DNA of 7,033 nt from assembly GCA_025774205.1 (NCBI GenBank), contig JALGWK010000095.1, positions 1 to 7,033 of the forward strand, given 5' to 3'. The position numbers and the translations under genes were made by a program. Below the pieces are notes generated by a model. That model had not been told where the DNA came from, ran no database searches, and saw only the letters and a list, made by a program, of their open reading frames with translations. This DNA comes from a bacterium. GTDB lineage: Bacteria; Blakebacterota; Blakebacteria; Blakebacterales; Blakebacteraceae. How positions within the stretch are numbered: the stretch's first letter is position 1; every line of letters begins with the position of its first letter. This document shows, piece by piece, positions 1 to 6,351 of this stretch.

Positions 1-1
1 A

Positions 2-1558
2 TTCAGTGAACCGGAGACTCAGGCGGTCCGGGCGGTCTTCGACCGGCGATCCTTTCAGTTCTGCCTCAACTATCACGCCTACGGCAACGTCTACCTCTAC
101 CCGTGGAGTTACACCGCGACGTCGATGGACAGCCTCGAGGCCTATAATCGGTGGCTGAGCCGTCTCACTCCATTCAACCATTTTACATACGGTACCGGCA
201 CCGAGATGATCGGGTATCACAGCAATGGCAGCGCGGCCGACTGGCAGTACGGTGACCGGGGGACCATGTCGGTAGTCCCTGAAGTGGGGACCTTGTTCGA
301 TTACTTCTGGCCGCCGACGCTGCGCATTCCCGCCCTGATGAGGGAGCAGATCGGACCAAATCACCTGACAGCCTGGATGGCCGGCGGGGTTCTCCTGCCT
401 GATGGAGTGGCAACAGTGGAGGTGACAGGGAACAGTAACGGCTGGATCGATCCTGATGAGATGGTGGACATCACGCTGACCTGGACCAATGCCGGATTCA
501 CCCGGGCGGTCACCGGGGCGACGGCCACCCTCACCATGCTCGGTCCCGACGCGACGGTCGTCGACGGAACGTCCGCGATCGGTAATCTTGCGGTCGGCGA
601 GAGCCGGGACGACGCCGATCCCTTCCGGCTCCGGGTCGATGCCGTCCCGCGGGGGCGGAGGCTGGAGTTCGCGGTACGGGTAGACGCCGCCGGGGGGTAC
701 ACCCGGGTCGACACCCTGGCCGTAATGGTGGGGGAGCCTGCCCGCCTGCTGGAGGAGGGTGGGGAGGATGGTCTGATCGGGTGGGATGTGAATGGCGGTT
801 TCGCCCTTACCGAAACAGATCCCTGGGCCGGCGCGTTCAGTATCTCCGACGCGCCGAACGGCTATCTGACCCATGGTGAGAGCCAGATCACGCTCGAGGC
901 GCCCATCAGCCTGCGTGGCTATCATGGCGCCGTACTCAGGTTCATGGGACGCCAGCGTGTCGGCCCCCGCAATATCGCGGCTGTCATCATCAGCACTGAT
1001 AATGAGGTGAGCCCGTGGCCGCTCGATCCGACAGTCGATATCGATCCGGTCATTTACTACAGCACCGGGCTCGGGGAGGGATGGGCAGAGGTCGAGATCG
1101 ACCTGACACCGTTCGCCGGCACCGACCGGTTGTGGCTTGGATGGTATGCCGGCTACCAGAGTCCGGATATCGGGGAGCACAGCTGGAGCATTGATGATAT
1201 CAGGGTGGAAGCCTGGTCATCGACGACCGGTAACCTGGTGGCTGATATCGGGTCGATTTCACTGGGATATTCATTCCCGAATCCGTCAAATCCGGTACCG
1301 GGTCGCGCGGTGTACCTCCCGGCCGATCTCTCCGACCTCGGGAGCGGCTGGTCGTCGGCAACCCTGAAGGTGTTCGATGTCCGCGGACGGCTGGTGAGGA
1401 CCCTCGTGGATGGCTCCCTCGAGAACAGGGTGTACGACCGGTTGCCGGGGTGGGACGGTTACGACGACCGGGGAAGCAGGGTACCGTCAGGCATCTACCT
1501 GGTTGAACTCACTGCCGGTGGTGCCAGAGCGAGCCGCAAACTCCTCATCCTCCGCTGA
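2..1558 (+). CDS. Secreted M14 zinc carboxypeptidase with C-terminal FlgD-like sorting domain (5'-truncated)
   Basis: The frame is open from the first bases of the window, so the N-terminus (signal peptide, HxxE zinc motif) lies upstream. Visible M14 landmarks are SEPET near the start, the third zinc ligand in NYHAYGN (His codon 74-76), the substrate-tyrosine region GSAADWQYG (233-253) and the catalytic Glu in VVPEVG (codon 281-283). In this family the enzyme trims C-terminal residues from peptides, probably outside the cell. After the catalytic domain come a beta-rich Ig-like stretch (about 410-740), a jelly-roll/MAM-like module (about 780-1220, ending SWSIDDIRVE) and a C-terminal module with the pattern YSFPNPSNP...LKVFDVRGRLVRTL...GWDGYDDRG...SGIYLVEL...ASRKLLILR. 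That last module is typical of FlgD-like/T9SS type A sorting domains in FCB-group bacteria, and implies export and surface attachment or release. It stops with TGA at 1556-1558. Exact substrate and secretion route are inferred. An internal ATG at 125 is not the real start, because conserved M14 sequence precedes it. Confidence 0.88.
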   Translation, partial: FSEPETQAVRAVFDRRSFQFCLNYHAYGNVYLYPWSYTATSMDSLEAYNRWLSRLTPFNHFTYGTGTEMIGYHSNGSAADWQYGDRGTMSVVPEVGTLFDYFWPPTLRIPALMREQIGPNHLTAWMAGGVLLPDGVATVEVTGNSNGWIDPDEMVDITLTWTNAGFTRAVTGATATLTMLGPDATVVDGTSAIGNLAVGESRDDADPFRLRVDAVPRGRRLEFAVRVDAAGGYTRVDTLAVMVGEPARLLEEGGEDGLIGWDVNGGFALTETDPWAGAFSISDAPNGYLTHGESQITLEAPISLRGYHGAVLRFMGRQRVGPRNIAAVIISTDNEVSPWPLDPTVDIDPVIYYSTGLGEGWAEVEIDLTPFAGTDRLWLGWYAGYQSPDIGEHSWSIDDIRVEAWSSTTGNLVADIGSISLGYSFPNPSNPVPGRAVYLPADLSDLGSGWSSATLKVFDVRGRLVRTLVDGSLENRVYDRLPGWDGYDDRGSRVPSGIYLVELTAGGARASRKLLILR

Positions 1559-1603
1559 TATCCCGACCTCTTCCCGATCAGGATCCGGGTCAGGCGGTTC
1601 CGG

Positions 1604-1632
1604 TTGACACCCCCCCGGCAGAGTGGTATTCT
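1604..1632 (+). promoter_or_regulatory. Predicted sigma70-type promoter of the feo operon
   Basis: A perfect -35 box TTGACA (1604-1609) is followed after exactly 17 bp by TATTCT (1627-1632), a 4/6 match to TATAAT. The expected transcription start is about 1638-1640, directly on the iron-box-like operator. This is the only good promoter between the carboxypeptidase stop and the regulator gene. Use by a housekeeping sigma factor of this organism is inferred. Confidence 0.6.
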
Positions 1633-1637
1633 GACAA

Positions 1638-1656
1638 AAAAATTAGGCTAACCTAA
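1638..1656 (+). promoter_or_regulatory. Iron-box-like operator (DtxR/IdeR type)
   Basis: The 14 bases TTAGGCTAACCTAA (1643-1656) contain the inverted arms TTAGG and CCTAA. Taken as a 19-mer from 1638, 16 of 19 positions match the actinobacterial DtxR/IdeR consensus TWAGGTTAGSCTAACCTWA, with mismatches only in the poly-A left edge. It begins at the predicted transcription start of the operon, the position expected for repression. The first gene of the operon encodes a DtxR-family protein, so iron-dependent autoregulation is the natural reading, although another DtxR-family protein could be the ligand. Confidence 0.65.
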
Positions 1657-1747
1657 ATTATGTTCCGGACGGTTCCGGCACGTTCCCGCGCCGGACGAAA
1701 CCGTGACGGCCCTCCCGGAACGATCAGGAGCGGAGAAAGATCAGCCC

Positions 1748-2779
1748 GTGTCAGATCCCCTGGTAGCGCTCATACTCGCCACGCTGGCCGGAATCGGTCT
1801 CTTCGTGGTCTTCCGTCCGGGGACGGGATGGTTCTGGCGGTGGCAGTCCACACGGGTGGTCACGGAAAGGGTCAGGCGTGAGGATGCTCTGAAGCATCTC
1901 CACCATCAGGAGTACCAGGGACAGCCGGGCAACCTCCAGTCGATTGCAGGCGCGGTCGGCATCACGACCGGTGAAGCCGCGGAACTGGCAGGGGAACTGA
2001 TCGGGCACGGGTACACCCGGCTGGAGGATGACCGATACAGACTTACGAACAGCGGCCGGAGTTACGCCCTGCAGGTGATCCGGGCCCATCGCCTCTGGGA
2101 ACGGTACCTGGCGGACGAGACCGACGTGGAGGACGCGGAGATCCACCTGAGGGCCGATAAGGCTGAACACCTGCTGACCCCCACCGAAGCCGACGAGCTG
2201 GACGCGCGGCTCGGGTACCCCCGTTTCGATCCTCATGGTGATCCGATCCCGACCGCAGACGGGGAAGTGGAGGAGGGCGAGGGTATGCTGATGACCAGGT
2301 GGCCTCTCGACCAGCCGGGGAGGATCGTCCACCTTGAAGATGAGCCGCCTGAGGTCTACCAGCAGTTGATGGTCGAAGGAGTCCGTCTCGGTGAAGACGT
2401 GCGCATCCTGGAGCGCTCCCCGACCGAGGTCAGGTTCTTCACCGAGGAACGCGAATACGTTGTAGCCTCGATCGTCGCCGCCAATATCACCCTGGCGTCA
2501 GTTCCCGAGAAAGAAGTGTTGGAGGGTCCCTTCTGCCTGCTCGCCGATCTCGATGAGGGTGCCACCGGAGTGGTCAAGGGACTGGCGGAAGCGTGCCGGG
2601 GCCTGACCCGGCGACGCCTCCTCGATCTCGGATTCACGCCGGGGGCCGAAATCGTCGTGGATCTGACCGGTCCCTTCGGCGAACCCCGGGCATTCAGGGT
2701 GCGCGGGACCATGATCGCCCTGCGCCGTGAACAGGCTGAGATGGTGCTGCTCGAATGCGACGCCGGTCACGTGACATGA
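1748..2779 (+). CDS. Membrane-anchored DtxR-family metal regulator with two FeoA/SH3 domains
   Basis: Predicted 343 aa from the GTG at 1748. An in-frame GTG at 1703 would add 15 residues but has no ribosome-binding site, whereas GGAG lies at 1732-1735 before 1748. Order of parts: a transmembrane helix at about residues 5-23 (VALILATLAGIGLFVVF); a winged helix at about 45-105; a DtxR dimerization/metal-binding part at about 106-170 (AHRLWERYL, IHLRADKAEHLLT, then FDPHGDPIPT); a first FeoA/SH3 domain at about 180-250; and a second, textbook FeoA domain at about 262-337 (RRRLLDLGFTPGAEIVV...RGTMIALRREQAEMVLL). Aligned by eye to DtxR/MntR, the candidate metal ligands are Asp46, His114, Glu118, His133, Asp137, Glu140 and His141. 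DtxR proteins repress iron uptake when metal-bound; FeoA domains bind FeoB. The gene overlaps feoB by ATGA, so sensing and transport are probably coupled. DNA binding by a membrane-tethered form is inferred. The alternative is a purely FeoA-like accessory protein that no longer represses. Confidence 0.85.
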   Translation: MSDPLVALILATLAGIGLFVVFRPGTGWFWRWQSTRVVTERVRREDALKHLHHQEYQGQPGNLQSIAGAVGITTGEAAELAGELIGHGYTRLEDDRYRLTNSGRSYALQVIRAHRLWERYLADETDVEDAEIHLRADKAEHLLTPTEADELDARLGYPRFDPHGDPIPTADGEVEEGEGMLMTRWPLDQPGRIVHLEDEPPEVYQQLMVEGVRLGEDVRILERSPTEVRFFTEEREYVVASIVAANITLASVPEKEVLEGPFCLLADLDEGATGVVKGLAEACRGLTRRRLLDLGFTPGAEIVVDLTGPFGEPRAFRVRGTMIALRREQAEMVLLECDAGHVT

Positions 2780-3492
2780 CACTGGATCGAACCGGCATAG
2801 ATCATGTGGTCGCCCTGGCGGGCAATCCGAACACCGGCAAGAGTACGGTCTTCAACGCCCTGACCGGCCTTCGGCAGCATACCGGCAACTGGCCGGGGAA
2901 GACGGTCACGAGAGCCGAGGGGGACTACCTTCATGAGGGCCTGCGCTACCGGCTGATAGACCTTCCCGGGACCTACTCGCTCCTCTCCGCTTCGGTGGAT
3001 GAGGAGATTGCCCGTGATTTCATCCTCTTCGGTCGACCCGACTGCACGATCGTGGTGGTCGACGCCACCTCGCTGGAACGGAACCTGAACCTGGCCCTGC
3101 AAGTGATCGAGATCACCGACCGCGTGGTGGTCTGTCTCAATCTGATGGATGAGGCGGGCCGGAGGGGGATCGCAGTAGACCATGAGGGATTGGCGGCAGA
3201 ACTCGGGGTTCCGGTTGTGCCGACCACGGCCCGGTATGGCAAGGGGCTGGACCATCTGACGGCGGAGGTCTCCCGGATGGTCTCCGGGGAAACCGTCACG
3301 ACTCCCAGGCAGCTGAAGATCACCGGCGATCTCAGCGAGGCGCTCGATGAGCTCGTTCCGATGATCGAGGATCTCCATCACGATCTTCCGAACGCGCGAT
3401 GGGTAGCACTGCGACTCCTGGACGGCGACTACGCCGTTCGACAGGCCCTGCTCGATGGCAGTATCGGTGAGCTGGCGGGAGGGGATCGCTGA
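2776..3492 (+). CDS. feoB: FeoB, separate N-terminal G-protein (GTPase) part
   Basis: 238 aa, cytosolic. It carries the GTP-binding motifs of FeoB: G1 GNPNTGKST (residues 16-24), the switch I signature RQHTGNWPGKTV (33-44), G3 DLPG (62-65), the FeoB-specific DATSLERNLNLALQ (96-109), G4 NLMD (122-125) and G5 TTARYGKG (150-157). A helical extension follows (about 180-230) and corresponds to the start of the helical domain that links the G domain to the membrane in one-piece FeoB. FeoB imports Fe(II), and the G domain gates the channel. The ATG at 2776 is preferred over the one at 2755 because it makes a 4-base ATGA overlap with the regulator stop and places the G1 motif at the usual distance. 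The gene stops before the membrane region, with TGA at 3490-3492. The rest of FeoB follows in another frame, so this is a split FeoB or, less likely, a frameshift. Confidence 0.9.
   Translation: MTLDRTGIDHVVALAGNPNTGKSTVFNALTGLRQHTGNWPGKTVTRAEGDYLHEGLRYRLIDLPGTYSLLSASVDEEIARDFILFGRPDCTIVVVDATSLERNLNLALQVIEITDRVVVCLNLMDEAGRRGIAVDHEGLAAELGVPVVPTTARYGKGLDHLTAEVSRMVSGETVTTPRQLKITGDLSEALDELVPMIEDLHHDLPNARWVALRLLDGDYAVRQALLDGSIGELAGGDR
3477..3484 (+). promoter_or_regulatory. Strong Shine-Dalgarno for the FeoB membrane gene
   Basis: GGGAGGGG lies at the very end of the G-protein gene. The GGAGG core (3478-3482) is 9 nt before the ATG at 3492, and TGATG joins the stop and start. This decides the start of the second FeoB gene and argues that the split is a genuine coupled gene pair and not a random frameshift. 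Confidence 0.7.
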
Positions 3493-4889
3493 TGGCAGGT
3501 CCGGCTGAACCACGCGATGTACTCTCGAAGGCCGACCTGCTGCAGCGACGTCTGGGCGCGGATCTGCGCGACCGCATGGTCGACTCGATCTACACCGACG
3601 CCGGTGACCTGAGCCGCAGGTTCGTGACCGTCAGCCGTGATCGTCGGACCGATTACGATCGAGCGCTCGATCGTATCATCACCAGCCGCATCTTCGGGCT
3701 CCCCCTCATGTTCCTCGGTCTGGTGGCAGTCTTCTGGATAACGGTTGCCGGCGCCAATGTTCCCTCGAGCATGCTCGCCAATGCTCTCTTCTGGGTGGAA
3801 GAGCTGGGAGCGTCGCTTTTCGACGCCATCGGCATGCCGTGGTGGCTTACAGGCTTCATCTGGCACGGCACGTTCAAAGGGCTGGCCTGGGTCATAGCGG
3901 TGATGCTGCCACCGATGGCGATCTTCTTCCCGCTCTTCACGTTCTTCGAGGACCTGGGATACCTGCCGCGGGTGGCGTTCAACATGGACCGCTTCTTCAA
4001 GTGGGCGGGGGCCCATGGCAAGCAGGCTCTCTCCATGAGCATGGGCTTCGGCTGCAATGCCGCCGGGATCATAGCCACCCGGATCATCGATTCCCCCCGG
4101 GAGCGCCTGATCGCCATCCTGACCAACAACTTCGTGCCGTGCAACGGACGCTTCCCAACCCTCATCATGCTGGCGACGATCTTCGTCGGCACGGCAGTCC
4201 CGCCCGCCCTGGCTTCATTCGCCGCTGCCGGCACGGTCGTAATGGTGGTGGTGGTCGGGGTGGTGATGACGCTGCTGGTCTCGGCCTTCCTCTCCCGGAC
4301 GGTTCTGAAGGGAGAGGCTTCGAGTTTCACCCTTGAACTGCCGCCGTACCGGCGACCCAACTTCGGCCGGATCCTCTATACCTCGATGATCGACCGCACC
4401 CTTTTCGTGCTGAAGCGGGCGATCTACATGGCCGCGCCCGCCGGCGCGCTCATCTGGCTGTTGAGCGCGATCCATATCGGGGACCAGAACCTGACGACCA
4501 TCCTCTCGACAGCCTTCGATTCATTCGGTCAGGCCCTCGGTCTCGATGGAGTGATCATCCTGGCCTATATCATCGCCATCCCCGCCAACGAGATCGTGGT
4601 TCCCACGATCCTGATGGCCTACACCGGCGCGACCCAGATGGTCGACATCACAGGTCTCGGTGAACTGCATGGGATCCTGGCCGGCGAACAGGGCTGGACG
4701 CTGCTGACGGCGGTCTCTCTGATGCTCTTCAGCCTGCTTCACAACCCATGTTCCACGACGATAATGACGACCTGGAAGGAGACCGGCAGCCGGAAATGGA
4801 CGACGGTCGGGGCGCTCATGCCCCTGGCAATCGCCTTCGCGGTCTGCTTCCTGGTGGCGAACCTCTGGAGGCTCTTCGCGGGTGTCTGA
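3492..4889 (+). CDS. feoB: FeoB, separate membrane permease part (Fe(II) transport)
   Basis: 465 aa. An N-terminal soluble stretch (about 1-65; DLRDRMVDSIYTDAGDLSRRFV) matches the last part of the FeoB helical domain. It is followed by hydrophobic segments with both Gate-type repeats and the FeoB C-terminal region. Signature positions are FFEDLGYLPRVAF (151-163), GFGCNAAGIIATR (185-197; Cys188), FVPCNGRFPTLI (214-225; Cys217), PANEIVVPTILMAYTG (364-379) and LLHNPCSTTIMT (415-426; Cys420) followed by KETGSRKW. In FeoB these conserved Cys-containing helices line the iron path. With the preceding 238-aa GTPase it totals about 703 aa, the length of a normal one-piece FeoB, so no domain is missing and the two products should assemble into one transporter. 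The ATG overlaps the upstream stop (TGATG) and has a strong ribosome-binding site. The CNGRFP form differs from the CSARLP form of E. coli FeoB, and from memory is typical of some other lineages. Confidence 0.9.
   Translation: MAGPAEPRDVLSKADLLQRRLGADLRDRMVDSIYTDAGDLSRRFVTVSRDRRTDYDRALDRIITSRIFGLPLMFLGLVAVFWITVAGANVPSSMLANALFWVEELGASLFDAIGMPWWLTGFIWHGTFKGLAWVIAVMLPPMAIFFPLFTFFEDLGYLPRVAFNMDRFFKWAGAHGKQALSMSMGFGCNAAGIIATRIIDSPRERLIAILTNNFVPCNGRFPTLIMLATIFVGTAVPPALASFAAAGTVVMVVVVGVVMTLLVSAFLSRTVLKGEASSFTLELPPYRRPNFGRILYTSMIDRTLFVLKRAIYMAAPAGALIWLLSAIHIGDQNLTTILSTAFDSFGQALGLDGVIILAYIIAIPANEIVVPTILMAYTGATQMVDITGLGELHGILAGEQGWTLLTAVSLMLFSLLHNPCSTTIMTTWKETGSRKWTTVGALMPLAIAFAVCFLVANLWRLFAGV
3654..3675. 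repeat. 22-bp perfect palindrome inside the FeoB membrane gene
   Basis: The arm TACGATCGAGC (3654-3664) is followed immediately by its exact reverse complement (3665-3675). It lies about 165 nt into the gene, in the codons for DYDRALDRI, and contains two GATC sites. It could form a stem of about 9 bp with a 4-nt loop in the mRNA, or be a dyad binding site. The repeated Asp-Arg codons explain part of the symmetry. No function is known. Confidence 0.5.
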
Positions 4890-4902
4890 GTCCGACGCGG
4901 AC
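4890..4902. terminator. Small hairpin between convergent genes (weak terminator candidate)
   Basis: GTCCG (4890-4894) and CGGAC (4898-4902) form a perfect 5-bp stem with loop ACG. It sits in the 24-bp gap between the convergent stops of the FeoB gene and the glycosyltransferase. No T-run follows on either strand, so it is only a weak candidate for a shared transcription end. Confidence 0.2.
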
Positions 4903-4913
4903 ACGTATCCGGA

Positions 4914-6164
4914 CTATCCGAATAGCAGGCTGTCCCCTGAGTTCCGCGATTCGTCCCAGCGCTTGATGAGGTAGTACTTCTCCGCCTCGAACACTCTGAT
5001 GATGTTCTCGAGGTATTCCTCGGTCTCACGGATGCCGTGATTCATCGTCTTGTTCACGAACGAGAGTACGCGTGAGTGGTAGAAGGGGATCAGTGACTCA
5101 AGCAGCTTGTTCCGGTCAATATCCCCCTGCTTGTAAGCGACCGCGAAATTGAAGAGGACCCTGGCCCACAGGTCGCTGTGGTAGTAGAAGGTGTCGACGT
5201 CGCTTTCATGGGCGATCTTCTCGCACTGAACCATCTCGGGCATGGGGAGGACCTCTTCCCAGAGGTCCCGGTACTCTTTGCACCCGTTGCGGAAGCTTTC
5301 GAACAGCTTGTCGGTGCTGACGTGGATTTCGGGCGGTTTCTCGTCGACGCCGAGACCGAAGCCGAAGATGCTGCTCGGACGACTCTCTCCAAGCCCTCTC
5401 CAGAGATATTCGAACTCCATCATCAGATCGAAGAGAGTGGAAACGACCTGGGTGAACATCGTACTCAGGTCCTCGGCCGGATCCTTGGCGCGATGGATCT
5501 TCGGGCTGCCGAGAAAGGCCTGGCAGACATTGAACCCGCGGGCGATGGCAATGGTGGTCATCCAGATGTCGATCCCGAAATTCGCGATCTTGTCGTTCCA
5601 CAGTTTTTCGGAGAGAAAGGCCCGGGCCATCGTGCCGGAGAACCCGAAATCGCCCCCGATCGGCTGCCGTACACGGAGCCCGAAAAGGCTCCTGAGGAGC
5701 GGGTAGGTGATGTTGTTGGTGATGGTACCGTCGTATTTATGACGCACGTAGATCGGAGTGACATAGTCGAACCGGCCCATCAGCGGCTCGCCGAGGTACC
5801 TGATCCAGGAGGGAGTGATGCTCTTGAGATCGGCGTCCACCATGACCACAGCTTTCGCGTTCAACTCCACCGTCGCCCGGAAGAGGTTCCTGATGTTGTT
5901 CCCTTTCCCCTTCACACCTTCCGGGGTGGAGATGTAGACCTTCGGTGTCTTCGTCGGGGTGTTCAGGAACGCTTCCCGGGTGCCGTCCTGGGAGTTGTTA
6001 TCGACATTGATGATGACGGCCTTGAGACCGGGGAAGAACTCACGCAGTCCGTGGTCGGAGACATCGACGGGGAAGGCGATGCTGTCGGCCTCGTTGTAGG
6101 ATGGGATCCCCACGATCATGTCAGCCGACTTCACATTATCCGGGTTGATCACATTGTCATGCAT
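4914..6164 (-). CDS. GT-A glycosyltransferase resembling mannosylglycerate/glucosylglycerate synthase
   Basis: 416 aa with no signal peptide or membrane helix, so probably cytosolic. The start has the GT-A nucleotide-sugar fold: VGIPSYNEAD (residues 18-27), VDNNSQDGT (54-62), KGKGNN (85-90) and the metal-binding DAD (110-112) in VVMVDADLKSITPSW. Further motifs are RQPIGGDFGFS (166-176), NFGIDIWMTTIAIARG (195-210) and KIHRAKDP (222-229). These follow, in the same order, the motifs I recall from Rhodothermus marinus mannosylglycerate synthase (GT78): PGKGDGMN, YDAD, QPLGGE, DWGIDT and a catalytic His. They also resemble bacterial glucosylglycerate synthases. Such enzymes transfer a sugar from GDP-mannose or a glucose nucleotide to glycerate, making an osmolyte. 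The sugar donor cannot be decided from sequence alone, and an unrelated GT2 role is possible. The C-terminal 180 residues are helical with no motif I recognise. The ATG at 6164-6162 has only a weak AAGG upstream; ATG codon 16 is an alternative start. It is a single gene, convergent with feoB and divergent from thiC. Confidence 0.75.
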   Translation of the reverse strand: MHDNVINPDNVKSADMIVGIPSYNEADSIAFPVDVSDHGLREFFPGLKAVIINVDNNSQDGTREAFLNTPTKTPKVYISTPEGVKGKGNNIRNLFRATVELNAKAVVMVDADLKSITPSWIRYLGEPLMGRFDYVTPIYVRHKYDGTITNNITYPLLRSLFGLRVRQPIGGDFGFSGTMARAFLSEKLWNDKIANFGIDIWMTTIAIARGFNVCQAFLGSPKIHRAKDPAEDLSTMFTQVVSTLFDLMMEFEYLWRGLGESRPSSIFGFGLGVDEKPPEIHVSTDKLFESFRNGCKEYRDLWEEVLPMPEMVQCEKIAHESDVDTFYYHSDLWARVLFNFAVAYKQGDIDRNKLLESLIPFYHSRVLSFVNKTMNHGIRETEEYLENIIRVFEAEKYYLIKRWDESRNSGDSLLFG

Positions 6165-6262
6165 GGGCAGTAGCAGAGCCTTTTCTTGATCGTATGACCG
6201 GTGGCAGAACCCGGTATATTGTTATTGAGACATCCGACATCTGATTGTCCGCCCATCCTATC

Positions 6263-6281
6263 GCATCCCGTTCGGGAATGC
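6263..6281. repeat. Imperfect palindrome between the glycosyltransferase and thiC
   Basis: GCATCCCG and CGGGAATGC face each other around TT. The arms are complementary except for one bulged A (6277 or 6278). The palindrome lies in the divergent intergenic region, upstream of the predicted thiC promoter. It could be an operator or a leader hairpin; apart from it and the promoter and riboswitch downstream, I see nothing else convincing in 6165-6309. Confidence 0.25.
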
Positions 6282-6309
6282 ATCCGAATCAGCAGCTTCA
6301 GCCGTCAGG

Positions 6310-6338
6310 TTGCCGTTTACCGGACCGCTCCCTATCTT
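6310..6338 (+). promoter_or_regulatory. Predicted thiC promoter
   Basis: TTGCCG (6310-6315; 4/6 to TTGACA) and TATCTT (6333-6338; 4/6 to TATAAT) are separated by exactly 17 bp. The predicted start at about 6345 falls a few bases before the TPP aptamer, as expected for a riboswitch leader. The boxes are only moderate matches. Confidence 0.4.
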
Positions 6339-6351
6339 TCACCTGTCATTG

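Noticed and set aside
1573-1589. Possible terminator hairpin after the carboxypeptidase gene (CCCGATC facing GATCCGGG)
   Set aside because: The stem has a bulge, the loop is only two bases and no T-run follows.
1596-1678. GGTTCCGG repeated at 1596-1603 and 1671-1678, with GTTCCGG at 1662
   Set aside because: Short GC-rich repeats are expected at this base composition, and the spacing does not suggest an operator array.
1660-1881. An ATG-initiated 73-codon frame just after the iron box
   Set aside because: It lacks a ribosome-binding site, has Arg/Gly-rich composition and overlaps the well-supported regulator gene in another frame.
2767-3513. A 248-codon open frame on the minus strand across the FeoB GTPase gene
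   Set aside because: It is antisense to unmistakable GTPase motifs and has no recognisable domain.
5178-6173. A 331-codon open frame on the plus strand opposite the glycosyltransferase
   Set aside because: It is the antisense shadow of a gene with clear GT-A motifs; its Asp/Glu/Val-rich, repetitive composition is typical of an antisense frame.
6197-6218. Possible promoter (TATACC) and ACCGGT-type hairpin for the glycosyltransferase on the minus strand
   Set aside because: No acceptable -35 box was found at 16-18 bp, and the dyad is short and bulged.
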